Assembly (NCBI GenBank): GCA_021802025.1
Contig: JAKABC010000008.1
Coordinates: 1 to 22,061 of the forward strand
Direction of reading: 5' to 3'
Length of the DNA: 22,061 nucleotides
Source: Actinomycetes bacterium
GTDB lineage: Bacteria; Actinomycetota; Acidimicrobiia; Acidimicrobiales; RAAP-2
Shown here: piece after piece, positions 1-8,698 of the stretch
How positions within the stretch are numbered: the first letter of the stretch is position 1
How the letters are laid out: every line of letters begins with the position of its first letter
Notes under the pieces: model-generated
Databases searched by the model: none
What the model was told of the DNA's origin: nothing
What the model saw: the letters and a program-made list of their open reading frames with translations, nothing else
Translations under genes and position numbers: made by a program

Positions 1-54
1 GAGCACCCGCGAGAGGTCCAGGACGTGAAGCCCTTCGAGAGGCCCCTCGGTCAT
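1..54 (-). CDS. CaiB/BaiF family CoA-transferase, N-terminus only (partial)
   Basis: The complement of 54..1 begins with ATG and reads MTEGPLEGLHVLDLSRVL before the window ends. The pattern of a short acidic or Gly lead, then G-x-x-V-L-D-L-S-R-V-L, is the typical beginning of class III CoA-transferases (CaiB/BaiF, formyl-CoA transferase-like), which move CoA between carboxylic acids in the cytoplasm. Only 18 codons are visible, so the substrate cannot be guessed. The gene is divergent from typA. An inverted repeat lies 30 bases upstream of its ATG. No strong ribosome site is visible. Confidence 0.6.
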   Translation of the reverse strand, partial: MTEGPLEGLHVLDLSRVL

Positions 55-83
55 AACCACCACATTCCCTTACGATCACCGCC

Positions 84-97
84 TTACCCCAGGGTAA
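84..97. promoter_or_regulatory. Inverted repeat, operator candidate
   Basis: TTACCC-CA-GGGTAA is a perfect 6-bp inverted repeat with a 2-bp centre, 30 bp upstream of the ATG of the leftward CoA-transferase gene. This is a usual place for a dimeric repressor site. The repeat is seen directly; the operator role is inferred, and no regulator gene lies in the window. Confidence 0.3.
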
Positions 98-252
98 CAG
101 GGCTCGGCCCGACCCCGGCCGAGCCGGTTCGGGGGGCCGCGACGTGTCACGCGCGCGGCCCCCGGGACACCCCGTGGCCCGAAGAACCCCTGGCGTGACA
201 GCGCCGACGCGCCCTTTCGGGTTCGCGCCACGGGGGCCTCGTCGCGGGCCAC

Positions 253-258
253 TAGCGT
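253..258 (+). promoter_or_regulatory. -10 box candidate of typA (TAGCGT)
   Basis: TAGCGT fits TANNNT and lies 9 nt before the typA ATG, which would leave a leader of only a few bases. There is no Shine-Dalgarno sequence before this ATG. No clear -35 element is seen. Confidence 0.4.
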
Positions 259-267
259 GGATCGGTC

Positions 268-2106
<1,839 letters not shown>

Positions 2107-2116
2107 CGTCGTCCCC

Positions 2117-2201
2117 GGAGGGATGACAGAGCGGACGAATGTACCGGTCTTGAAAACCGGCGTGGGCTCGCCCACCGTGGGTTCGAATCCCACTCCCTCC
2201 G
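2117..2201 (+). tRNA. tRNA-Ser (anticodon UGA)
   Basis: An 85-nt class II tRNA. The acceptor stem GGAGGGA (2117-2123) pairs with TCCCTCC (2194-2200), with discriminator G at 2201 and no encoded CCA. The anticodon stem CCGGT/ACCGG encloses the loop CTTGAAA, with anticodon TGA at 2151-2153. A long variable arm (GTGGGC..GCCCAC) and a T arm GTGGG-TTCGAAT-CCCAC complete it. The long variable arm and G discriminator agree with serine identity. It starts 10 nt after the typA stop and may be read from the same transcript. Confidence 0.95.
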
Positions 2202-2965
2202 CTCGGGAGTCCTAACCCCGTTCGCTCGCTCACCCTCAATGCACCACGCGCAGAGTAATGAGAGGGAGGCGTGGGGCCCCAATGCCCGCTTATCGCCCAT
2301 GGTCGGTGGCACCACAACGCCGCTCAGGGTCGTCCACCCCGTCGCCCACGGTTCCAGCCAGTTCGGTACGCAACCGCCGTAAGGGCCCTCGACACGGTGA
2401 TCGACGTCCCACCCAACCGGTCACCACAAGTTTCGTGGCGCCACCGAATTCGGCTTCGGAGCGTGCGGTGAGTCTTCATAGGTGACCCTCCTCGCCCGAG
2501 TGCTTGTCGTACCCTTCGCCCGCAGTGGGACCGTAGAGCCTCTCGGCCGGGTCGACTACTCGACACACTCCTGGGTCACGACATTCCCGTGTTCGAAGGC
2601 GAAGGTCGCGCGAGACCGCATCGAGGTGATGTACACGAGCGTGAGAACGAGGTCACGACACGGGAACCGAGATCCTCGGCCCAAGAGGAACGCACGCCCG
2701 CGCCGCGTTCGGTGCCGCAGACGCGTTTGGCGCCACCGAGTGGTGGCCCAACGCAACGACATCGCCCTCGACCATGATCAACGTGACCTAGGAATGAGCC
2801 CACGCACGAGGTTCTGGGGACCAGAGCCGCATCGACGGTCTAGGCCCATCGCGCAACAACCGAGCGGGATCCGGCCGAACCGCTTTACCCTGCGGCTCCG
2901 CCTCGTGCCGGCTGCGCGCCATCGCCTCTCGGTGCACCGTCACGCCGCGACACTAGGTTCGCCCC
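2202..2965. other. Long stretch without a recognisable gene, downstream of tRNA-Ser
   Basis: About 760 bases in which no frame looks like a real protein. Frames on both strands are short or Arg/Pro/Ser-rich, without a ribosome site or a familiar motif. The base composition is more even than in the neighbouring genes and lacks their strong third-position GC bias. I looked for a second copy of the tRNA 3' end, for transposase or integrase fragments, and for the signal-recognition RNA and tmRNA cores, and found none. It may be decayed foreign DNA behind a tRNA, or plain spacer. Confidence 0.5.
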
Positions 2966-3172
2966 TCAGCTCAGAACGTCGCCGTCCGTCTGGTCGCCCT
3001 CACTCACGGCATCCCCGTCGGCCCGATCGCGCGAGCCCATCAATTCCTCGTCACTCTGGTCGGCACCACCGACGACGTCCGCGTCGGCACGGTCGCGCGA
3101 GCCCATCAACTCCGTGTCCGTCTCGTCTGGACCGCCCATCACGTCCGGGGTCTCCTCAGGGTTCTTCGCCAT
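2966..3172 (-). CDS. Small acidic protein with 22-residue tandem repeats
   Basis: A 68-residue protein that I do not recognise. ATG at 3172 is preceded by a strong ribosome site (GAGGAGAGG, 4 nt before the start), which decides this start over an in-frame one 20 codons upstream. After MAKNPEETP the chain consists of two 22-residue repeats and a partial third: DV(M/V)GG..D..D.ELMGSRDRAD twice, then DAVSEGDQTDGDVLS. It is rich in Asp and Glu, has no Cys, and shows no membrane segment or signal peptide, so it is probably cytoplasmic and perhaps disordered. The Asp spacing could bind metal, but this is a guess. It sits alone between non-coding stretches, with a TACGGT box 43 nt upstream. Confidence 0.7.
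   Translation of the reverse strand: MAKNPEETPDVMGGPDETDTELMGSRDRADADVVGGADQSDEELMGSRDRADGDAVSEGDQTDGDVLS
2979..3105 (-). repeat. 66-bp tandem repeat within the small acidic gene
   Basis: The DNA encoding the ELMGSRDRAD segment occurs twice, about 66 bp apart, with near-identical sequence such as the shared block CGCGCGAGCCCATCAA on the + strand. The third copy is degenerate. The boundaries are approximate. It marks in-frame duplication inside the gene ending at 2966. Confidence 0.6.
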
Positions 3173-3215
3173 CGGTCCTCTCCTCACTGGATCCGCACAC
3201 GCGTCCTCATCGCTC

Positions 3216-3221
3216 ACCGTA
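3216..3221 (-). promoter_or_regulatory. -10 box candidate of the small acidic gene (TACGGT)
   Basis: On the minus strand TACGGT fits TANNNT and ends 43 nt before the ATG at 3172, giving a leader of roughly 35 nt that contains the GAGGAG ribosome site. No good -35 element was found, so this is tentative. A second candidate (TTGCCG, 16 bp, TACAGT at 3400-3373) lies farther upstream. Confidence 0.3.
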
Positions 3222-3396
3222 CCGGCGACCACGGCCGTGTCGGCCGACTAAGGCCCCTCCGAGCTCCTCACGCATCCCTTAGTGCCTGCTCCCGACGTCG
3301 ATCGACCACGTCGTCACGCGCCGGGACCATCGAGCATCGAGGCATCGGGTTACTCGCTCAGCAACATCCAAACTGTATGGAATCAGGGTCGAAACG

Positions 3397-3445
3397 GCAA
3401 CGCCCTCCCGCGTTGCGACCACCCGGCCGCCCCGGCGTCGCCGGG
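3397..3445 (-). terminator. Tandem hairpins, terminator candidate of the pheA operon
   Basis: Two perfect stems lie 60-108 bases beyond the stop of the leftward dehydrogenase gene. One is CCCGGC-3 nt-GCCGGG (3431-3445), inside a longer CACCCGG/CCGGGTG pairing. The other is GCAACGC-6 nt-GCGTTGC (3397-3416). On the minus strand the second stem is followed by CGTTTCG, a weak U-run. The position fits termination of pheA-dehydrogenase transcripts; the short T-run makes it uncertain. Confidence 0.4.
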
Positions 3446-3504
3446 TGCGGGGCTCGGTCGGCGGTGGTACGGGGACTGTCGAATACGTCGTCGTGCGACG
3501 CCGC

Positions 3505-4419
3505 TTAAGAGACGTCGACCACGTTGCGCGGCGCCTGGCCCCGACTAAGGCGATCCACCTGGTCGCGCAGGAGCGAGGCGACGCGATCGACCATCGAGGT
3601 CACGAGTCCCCCCACGTGCGGACTGAGCACCAGACCGGGGGCGTCCCATAGGGGATGTTCCGCCGGCAGTGGCTCGGGGTCCACGACGTCGAGCGCGGCG
3701 CGCAGGCGCCCCGCGCGCAGCTGCGCGACGAGCGCGTCGGTGTCGACAACGCGACCCCGCGAGACGTTCACGAGTAGCGCACCATCCTTCATACGCGCGA
3801 GAAACGCCGCGTCGGCGAGGTGATCGGTCGAGGGCGAGAGCGGGACGGCCAGCACCACGACGTCCGCCCCCTCGACCAGTACCTCGAGGTCCTCGGGTCC
3901 GTGCACGTCACGGCCCTCGACGCGGCGGGCCCGGGTGGCGACCGCCTCGATCGCGCAGTCGAAGGGCTCGAGGCGCGCGGCGATGGCCCTCGCGACCCCG
4001 CCGTAGCCGACGAGGACCACGCGCGCCCCGTCGAGCCCCTCGGTCCACGCCCTCGACCACTCGTGTCGCCCCTGGGCGCGCAGGGCCCGGTCGAGCCCCC
4101 GGCGCGCAGCGAGGATCAGCGCGACGGCGAGCTCGGCGGTCGGACCCTCGTGGACGCCGACCGCGTTGGCGACCCGGTGGCCGGCCGGCACCCGGCCGAC
4201 GAGGTTGTCGTAGCCCAGGGTCTGGGTCTGGACGAGCTGCGTGGCGACCCCCTCGAGGCGCGCGAGGTCGAGTGCACCCATCGAGTAGGGCACGACGACG
4301 AGGTCGATCGTCGGCTCGGGCGCCGGGCCCCGGAGATCCCAGAGCACGACGCGCACGTTATCGAGCTCGCCGAGGGCCGAGGCCAACGCCTCGTCCGGGA
4401 CGCTCACGACGAGCGCCAC
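3505..4419 (-). CDS. D-isomer-specific 2-hydroxyacid dehydrogenase
   Basis: A 304-residue NAD(P)-dependent oxidoreductase that interconverts 2-oxo acids and D-2-hydroxy acids in the cytoplasm. It shows the nucleotide-binding GYGGVA (138-143) and the catalytic triad of the family: Arg in NVSRGRVVD (R221), Glu in DPEPLP (E249) and His in SPHVGG (H268). The N-terminal catalytic half is short compared with phosphoglycerate dehydrogenase, and there is no ACT domain. The GTG start directly follows the TAG of pheA with no base between, and a ribosome site GGAGGAG lies 6 nt upstream inside pheA, so translation is coupled. Because pheA makes phenylpyruvate, an aromatic 2-oxo acid such as phenylpyruvate is a reasonable but unproven substrate. 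Confidence 0.88.
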   Translation of the reverse strand: MALVVSVPDEALASALGELDNVRVVLWDLRGPAPEPTIDLVVVPYSMGALDLARLEGVATQLVQTQTLGYDNLVGRVPAGHRVANAVGVHEGPTAELAVALILAARRGLDRALRAQGRHEWSRAWTEGLDGARVVLVGYGGVARAIAARLEPFDCAIEAVATRARRVEGRDVHGPEDLEVLVEGADVVVLAVPLSPSTDHLADAAFLARMKDGALLVNVSRGRVVDTDALVAQLRAGRLRAALDVVDPEPLPAEHPLWDAPGLVLSPHVGGLVTSMVDRVASLLRDQVDRLSRGQAPRNVVDVS

Positions 4420-5334
4420 CTAGGGCTCCTCCACGCTCGCGCGCAGACCCTCGATCCACGCCTGCGCGCGGGCCCGTCGCGCGCTGACCTCGTCGCGGCG
4501 GGCCCCGGCGCCCTCCCCGGTGACCGGGTAGGAGCCGAGGAACTTCACCCGCGCCAGGTGGGCCTCGAGGTCGGCCAGGCAGTCGGCCACCACGTCGTCG
4601 GCCACGTGGCCCTCGAACTCGATGACGAAGCAGTAGTCGCCGAGCCCCCGCTTGGTGGGGCGGCTCTCGAGCTTGGTGAGGTTGAGGTCGCGCGCCGCGA
4701 AGCGGCCGAGGATGCCGTAGAGAGAGCCCGGCCGGTCGGCGTCTTGGAAGCACACGATCGTCGTGCGGTCATGCCCGGTGGGCGCGGCGATCGCGCCCCG
4801 CCCGACGAGGACGAACCGGGTCGCGTTGTCCGGGTGGTCCTCGACGTCGCGCGCCACGACCTCGAGGCCGAAGAGCTCGGCCGCCAGGGCCGAGCCGACC
4901 GCGGCCCAGGGCTCGAGCGAGCCGGCGACCTCTCGCGCCGCCTGGGAGGTGGAGGCGGTGGCCTCACTCGCCAGCCCGTGGTGGTGCAGGAACGTGCGCA
5001 CCTGAGCCAGGGCGTGCACGTAGCTGCGCACCAGGGTCACGTCCGCGAGCGCCACGCCGGGCCGAGCGAGCAGGTGGAGGTGGATCGCCAGGACGACCTC
5101 CCGGCGGATCACGAGGTCGTGGTCGAAGACGAGCCCGTCGATCGTCGCCGAGACCGTCCCCTCCAGGGCGTTCTCCAGCGGCACGAGCGCCTCGTGGACC
5201 TCGCCCGTGGCCACGGCGCCCAGCAGGTCCTCGATGCTGGGGTAGGCGACCGGCTCGCCCGCGCCCAACGAGGCCACCGCCTCGTGGGAGAACGAGCCCT
5301 CAGGGCCGAGGAAGCCGACGCGTCCGTTGACCAT
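4420..5334 (-). CDS. pheA: Prephenate dehydratase with ACT domain
   Basis: A 304-residue enzyme converting prephenate to phenylpyruvate, the committed step to phenylalanine. The catalytic domain starts with the family signature GFLGPEGSFSHEA and contains the TRF motif (172-174) needed for activity. The regulatory ACT domain (about 190-270) keeps PGSLY and ESRP (223-226), the places that sense phenylalanine, so feedback inhibition is likely. There is no fused chorismate mutase, as is usual in actinobacteria. The ATG at 5334 is preceded by six C and then TAGCAT on its strand, so the message is probably leaderless. It is the first gene of a two-gene operon with the dehydrogenase and is divergent from an amino-acid decarboxylase. 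An Ala/Arg-rich tail of about 30 residues follows the ACT domain. Confidence 0.95.
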   Translation of the reverse strand: MVNGRVGFLGPEGSFSHEAVASLGAGEPVAYPSIEDLLGAVATGEVHEALVPLENALEGTVSATIDGLVFDHDLVIRREVVLAIHLHLLARPGVALADVTLVRSYVHALAQVRTFLHHHGLASEATASTSQAAREVAGSLEPWAAVGSALAAELFGLEVVARDVEDHPDNATRFVLVGRGAIAAPTGHDRTTIVCFQDADRPGSLYGILGRFAARDLNLTKLESRPTKRGLGDYCFVIEFEGHVADDVVADCLADLEAHLARVKFLGSYPVTGEGAGARRDEVSARRARAQAWIEGLRASVEEP

Positions 5335-5340
5335 GGGGGG

Positions 5341-5346
5341 ATGCTA
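5341..5346 (-). promoter_or_regulatory. -10 box of pheA (TAGCAT), leaderless type
   Basis: TAGCAT on the minus strand lies exactly 6 nt (six C) before the pheA ATG. That spacing would put the transcription start on or next to the A of ATG. No Shine-Dalgarno sequence is present. Confidence 0.5.
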
Positions 5347-5389
5347 CCGGCCCCCCGCCGGTGGTCCCGGTCCCGATCGTTCGGACGCG

Positions 5390-5395
5390 TACGAT
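5390..5395 (+). promoter_or_regulatory. -10 box candidate of the decarboxylase gene (TACGAT)
   Basis: TACGAT ends 29 nt before the ATG at 5425, leaving a short leader that carries GGGGAAGGA as ribosome site. It shares the 90-bp divergent control region with pheA. No clear -35 element is seen. Confidence 0.4.
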
Positions 5396-5424
5396 GGGCG
5401 GGGCCCGAAGGGGAAGGACGTGCA

Positions 5425-6792
5425 ATGGCGCACCCGATGTTCCGCTACGACGAGAAGTTCGGCGAAGCGATCTTCGACTACTGCCGCGAGCGGCTCTCGC
5501 TCGACCCGGTGCCGCTCGACTTCGGCTCCGCGGTCGACGTCGCCGACAGCGCCCTGCGCGGTCTCATCTCCGACTCCGGCACGTCGCCCGAGGAGGTGCT
5601 CGAGGTCTTCCGCACCCACCTCGCCCCGGCCGTCGTCTCGATCGACTCGCCCGGCTTCCTCGCCTTCATCCCCAACGCGCCCACCAAGAACTCTTTGCTC
5701 TTCGACATGGTCGTCGCCTGCTCGGGCCTCAACGGGACGAGCTGGCTGGAGTCCTCGGGCGTGGTCGTCGCCGAGAACCAGGCGCTCGACTTCCTCGCGG
5801 GGGCGGCCGGCCTGCCCGAGGGATCGGGCGGCACCTTCGTCTCGGGCGGGTCGCTCGGCAACCTCTCGGCCCTCACGGTCGCGCGCGACGTGGGCCGGGC
5901 CCGGCTCGGCACCCCCCGGGCCCGCGTGCGCATCGCCCTGTCCGAGGACGCCCACTCGAGCATCGGCAAGGCCCTGCACATCCTCGACGTGGAGCCCTTC
6001 GTCGTCCCGGCGGCCGACCACCGACTAACCCGCGACGCCCTCGAGGCGGCCCTCGCCGCGGACCCGCACCCCGAGACCGTCGTCGGGGTCGCGGCGACGG
6101 CCGGGACCACCAACGCCGGAATCGTCGACGACCTCGAGGGGCTCGGTGCCTACTGCCGCGACCACGACCTGTGGTTCCACGTCGACGGCGCCTACGGGGG
6201 CGCGGCGATGCTCTCGCGCACCCACGGCCACCTCTTTGCGGGGCTGCGCCACGCCGACAGCTTCATCGTCGACCCGCACAAGTGGCTCTTCGCGCCGCTG
6301 GACTGCTGCGCCTTGTTGTACCGGAACCCGACCGTGGCGCGCACCGTGCTCGCCCAGCAGGCCGGCTACCTCGACGTCCTGCACGAGGCCAGCGACGAGG
6401 ACTACGACTGGAACCCCTCGGACTTCGGGATCCACCTCTCGCGCCGCGCCCGGGGCCTGCCCTTCTGGTTCTCCCTGTGCACCAACGGCGTCGAGGCCTA
6501 CCGCAGCGCCGTCCAGCGCGGCATCGACCTCGCCGCGTGGACCGCGCAGAAGATCGCGGCGAGTGACCACCTCGAGCTCGTGCGCGACGCCGGCCTCTCG
6601 GTGGTGCTCTTCCGACGCCCGGGGTGGGACGGCGCGCGCTACAACGCCTGGAGCCAGGAGCTCTTAAGCCGCCAGATCGCCTTCGCGACCCCCACGAAGT
6701 GGGAGGGCGAGACCGTGGGGCGCCTCGCCTTCTTGCACCCCGACACCACCGAGGAGCTCGTCACCGAGATCCTCGACTCGGCGCGGGACTAG
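5425..6792 (+). CDS. PLP-dependent group II amino-acid decarboxylase
   Basis: A 455-residue fold-type I PLP enzyme of the aromatic-amino-acid/glutamate decarboxylase group, which releases CO2 from an amino acid to give an amine. The cofactor lysine is in VDPHKWLF (K286). Asp in HVDGAYGG (D254) contacts the pyridine nitrogen, and the ring-stacking His is in EDAHSSI (H177). The ATG at 5425 is chosen because the family N-terminus begins here and GGGGAAGGA precedes it. The open frame runs much further upstream, but that part is only the shadow of the leftward genes. The substrate cannot be read from the sequence; aromatic amino acids are plausible because pheA is divergent from the same control region. 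The stop overlaps the convergent ureohydrolase within one CTAG. Confidence 0.88.
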   Translation: MAHPMFRYDEKFGEAIFDYCRERLSLDPVPLDFGSAVDVADSALRGLISDSGTSPEEVLEVFRTHLAPAVVSIDSPGFLAFIPNAPTKNSLLFDMVVACSGLNGTSWLESSGVVVAENQALDFLAGAAGLPEGSGGTFVSGGSLGNLSALTVARDVGRARLGTPRARVRIALSEDAHSSIGKALHILDVEPFVVPAADHRLTRDALEAALAADPHPETVVGVAATAGTTNAGIVDDLEGLGAYCRDHDLWFHVDGAYGGAAMLSRTHGHLFAGLRHADSFIVDPHKWLFAPLDCCALLYRNPTVARTVLAQQAGYLDVLHEASDEDYDWNPSDFGIHLSRRARGLPFWFSLCTNGVEAYRSAVQRGIDLAAWTAQKIAASDHLELVRDAGLSVVLFRRPGWDGARYNAWSQELLSRQIAFATPTKWEGETVGRLAFLHPDTTEELVTEILDSARD

Positions 6793-7787
6793 CGGCCCTC
6801 GAGCAGGGGGCGCGCCGGCGTGCGCCCGCCCTCGAGGCGCCAGGCGAGACCCGACAGGGCCTCGAGGACCACGCGGTTGGCCAGGTAGGCCGTCACCTCG
6901 GCGTGGTCGTAGGGCGGGGCGACCTCGACCACGTCCATCCCGCCGAGGGGCACCTCCATGGCGATGCGCCGCACGGCGTCGAGCAGCTGACGACTCGAGA
7001 GGCCCCCCGGCTCGGGCGTCCCGGTGCCCGGGGCGTGGCCCGGGTCGACGACGTCGACGTCGACCGAGAGAAAGACCGCGTCGCAGTCGTCGGTGGCTAT
7101 GGCCAGGGCCTCATCCAGGACCGCGTCGAGCCCGCGCGCGACGACCTCGGACATCTCGAACGAGCGCATCGACTGGTCGGCCATCCACGCGAGGGTCTCG
7201 GGCTCGGGCCAGTAGCCGCGTAGCCCGATCTGGATGAACCGGTCGCCCCGGCAGGCGCCCGACTCGATGAGTCGGCGCATCGGGGTGCCGTGGCCGTAGA
7301 GCGCGCCCATCTGGGTCTCCCCGGTGTCGGCGTGGGCGTCGAAGTGCACCACGGCGACCCGTCCCCACCCGACGTGACGGGCGACCCCGGTGACGTCGGG
7401 CAGGGCGATCGTGTGGTCGCCACCGAGGATGACGGGCACGACGCCCGCGCCCGCGATCGCGGCCACCGCGCCCTCGAGGGCCGCGAGCGAGCGCTCCGTC
7501 TCGCCCGAGGGCATCTCCACGTCGCCCAGGTCCACCACGGCCAGCGCCTCGAGGGGGTCGACCCCGAGCGCCAGGCTCGGCCGGCGCCCGTCGTGGGGCA
7601 GGTAGTCGGTCAGGCGGATCGCCTGGGGGCCGAAGCGCGCCCCGGGGCGGTGCGAGGTGCCGCCGTCGAAGGGCGCGCCGAGCAGGGCCGCGCGCGCCGA
7701 GCCCCAGGTCGCGGGGTCGTCGGGGTCGGCCGCGGGCACCCCGAGGAAGGTGGCGTCGGGCCCGTAGAGGTTGCCCCGGCGCGTCAT
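6789..7787 (-). CDS. Ureohydrolase (agmatinase/arginase family)
   Basis: A 332-residue metal-dependent hydrolase that splits a guanidino compound into urea plus an amine. All six ligands of the binuclear manganese site are visible: H125 (GGDHTI), D150, H152 and D154 (HFDAHAD), and D243 and D245 (SVDVDVVDPG). The catalytic Glu in VVEVAPPYD (E288) is also present. The SVDVDVVDPGHAPGTGTPEP stretch is classical for agmatinases. Compared with SpeB it is somewhat long at the N-terminus and has an RGYWPEPE segment after the HGTPMRR motif, so guanidinobutyrate, guanidine or another substrate is possible. The ATG overlaps the TGA of the alpha/beta hydrolase (ATGA), so the two genes are translationally coupled. 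Confidence 0.9.
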   Translation of the reverse strand: MTRRGNLYGPDATFLGVPAADPDDPATWGSARAALLGAPFDGGTSHRPGARFGPQAIRLTDYLPHDGRRPSLALGVDPLEALAVVDLGDVEMPSGETERSLAALEGAVAAIAGAGVVPVILGGDHTIALPDVTGVARHVGWGRVAVVHFDAHADTGETQMGALYGHGTPMRRLIESGACRGDRFIQIGLRGYWPEPETLAWMADQSMRSFEMSEVVARGLDAVLDEALAIATDDCDAVFLSVDVDVVDPGHAPGTGTPEPGGLSSRQLLDAVRRIAMEVPLGGMDVVEVAPPYDHAEVTAYLANRVVLEALSGLAWRLEGGRTPARPLLEGR

Positions 7788-8668
7788 CGGCCCGCGAGCG
7801 CCACGAGGTCGGCGGCGATGCCCGCGGCGTTCGCCGGGAGGATCGAGAGGTGACCCTCACCGGGGGCGAAGCGCCTCGTCGCCCCCGGGACGTGGGCGGC
7901 CAGCCACTCGCCGTGGGTCGGGGGCACCATCGTGTCGGCGTCACCGAACCACACCGTGACGGGTCGGCCGATCGTCGAGGGGTCGAAGCCCCAGTCGCTC
8001 AAGAAGGCGCGGTCGTCGTCGTGGAAGCCCCAGTAGCCCTCGGCGAACCCCTGGGCCAGGGAGTCGACGAGGACCGCGCGGGCCTCGAGGGGGGCGAGCG
8101 TCGCCCTATCGACCGGGGGCAGGAGCCCCCCGAAGAGGTCGACCACCGTCTCGGGGGTCGCCTCGAGGAAGACCGTGCGCGCCGCCTCGAGCATCGCGAC
8201 GTAGGCCTCGCCGCCCTCGAGGGCCAGGCGGAACTCCTCGAGGTTCTCCTCGGCCATGCCCGCGGTCCAGTCGAACTCCCCGCCGTAGGGCGCGACGCCG
8301 GCGAGCGACAGGGCGCCGGTGCAGCGCTCGTCGAGCGCGGCGCACGCGAGCGCGTGGGGCCCGCCGCCCGAGTGTCCGTAGGCGACGTAGTCGCGCCGGC
8401 CCAGGTGATCGAGCGCCGCGCGCGCGTCGGCCACGGCGTCGGCCACCCGACGGCCCGCGCGCCGGTCCGAGGCCCCGTAGCCGGCGCGCGAGACGGTCAC
8501 GAAGAAGAGGTCCGCGTGATCGAGCAGCGCGGCGTTCTCACGCACGAGGCAGCTGGCCCCGGGCGTCCCGTGGTGGAAGAAGACGGTCGTCCCGGCCGGG
8601 TCGCCCATGGTGGCGATCTCGAGGCGGCGGCCGTCGCTGAGGGTGAGCACCCCGTCGGTGTAGTCCAT
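7784..8668 (-). CDS. Alpha/beta hydrolase
   Basis: A 294-residue alpha/beta-hydrolase-fold protein with nucleophile elbow GHSGGG (S100), an acid in FGDADTMVP (D245) and His in EGHLS (H273), a complete triad. The oxyanion HHGTPG motif (32-37) is typical. A cap domain (about 125-230) is rich in acidic residues. ATG at 8668 is preferred over a TTG 8 codons upstream, because TAGGGT sits 7 nt before the ATG and would overlap codons of the longer form. The exact reaction is unknown. It forms an operon with the ureohydrolase through a 4-nt overlap. The DUF3048 gene ends 30 nt upstream on the same strand. Confidence 0.85.
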   Translation of the reverse strand: MDYTDGVLTLSDGRRLEIATMGDPAGTTVFFHHGTPGASCLVRENAALLDHADLFFVTVSRAGYGASDRRAGRRVADAVADARAALDHLGRRDYVAYGHSGGGPHALACAALDERCTGALSLAGVAPYGGEFDWTAGMAEENLEEFRLALEGGEAYVAMLEAARTVFLEATPETVVDLFGGLLPPVDRATLAPLEARAVLVDSLAQGFAEGYWGFHDDDRAFLSDWGFDPSTIGRPVTVWFGDADTMVPPTHGEWLAAHVPGATRRFAPGEGHLSILPANAAGIAADLVALAGR

Positions 8669-8675
8669 GGCCGCG

Positions 8676-8681
8676 ACCCTA
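8676..8681 (-). promoter_or_regulatory. -10 box of the alpha/beta hydrolase gene (TAGGGT), leaderless type
   Basis: TAGGGT lies 7 nt before the ATG at 8668 on the minus strand, in the 30-nt gap after the DUF3048 gene. No ribosome site is present, so the transcript probably starts at or next to the ATG. Confidence 0.42.
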
Positions 8682-8698
8682 ACCCAGGGCAAAAGAGC

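Noticed and set aside
2117..2965. An integrated element at tRNA-Ser, with an att duplication
   Set aside because: I found no second copy of the tRNA 3' end (GTGGGTTCGAATCCCAC) in the window and no integrase.
2202..2965. Signal-recognition RNA or tmRNA next to tRNA-Ser
   Set aside because: Conserved cores of neither RNA are visible.
2482..3282. A 266-residue plus-strand frame in the tRNA-downstream gap
   Set aside because: It is Arg/Pro/Ser-rich without domain signals, and its second half is the antisense of the small acidic gene.
3397..3445. Actinobacterial 6C RNA (two C-loop hairpins)
   Set aside because: The loops are not runs of six C: the first is CCTCCC and the second is GTC.
3820..5424. 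Upstream extension of the decarboxylase frame
   Set aside because: It lies opposite the dehydrogenase and pheA and has low-complexity composition. The true start at 5425 has a ribosome site and the family N-terminus.
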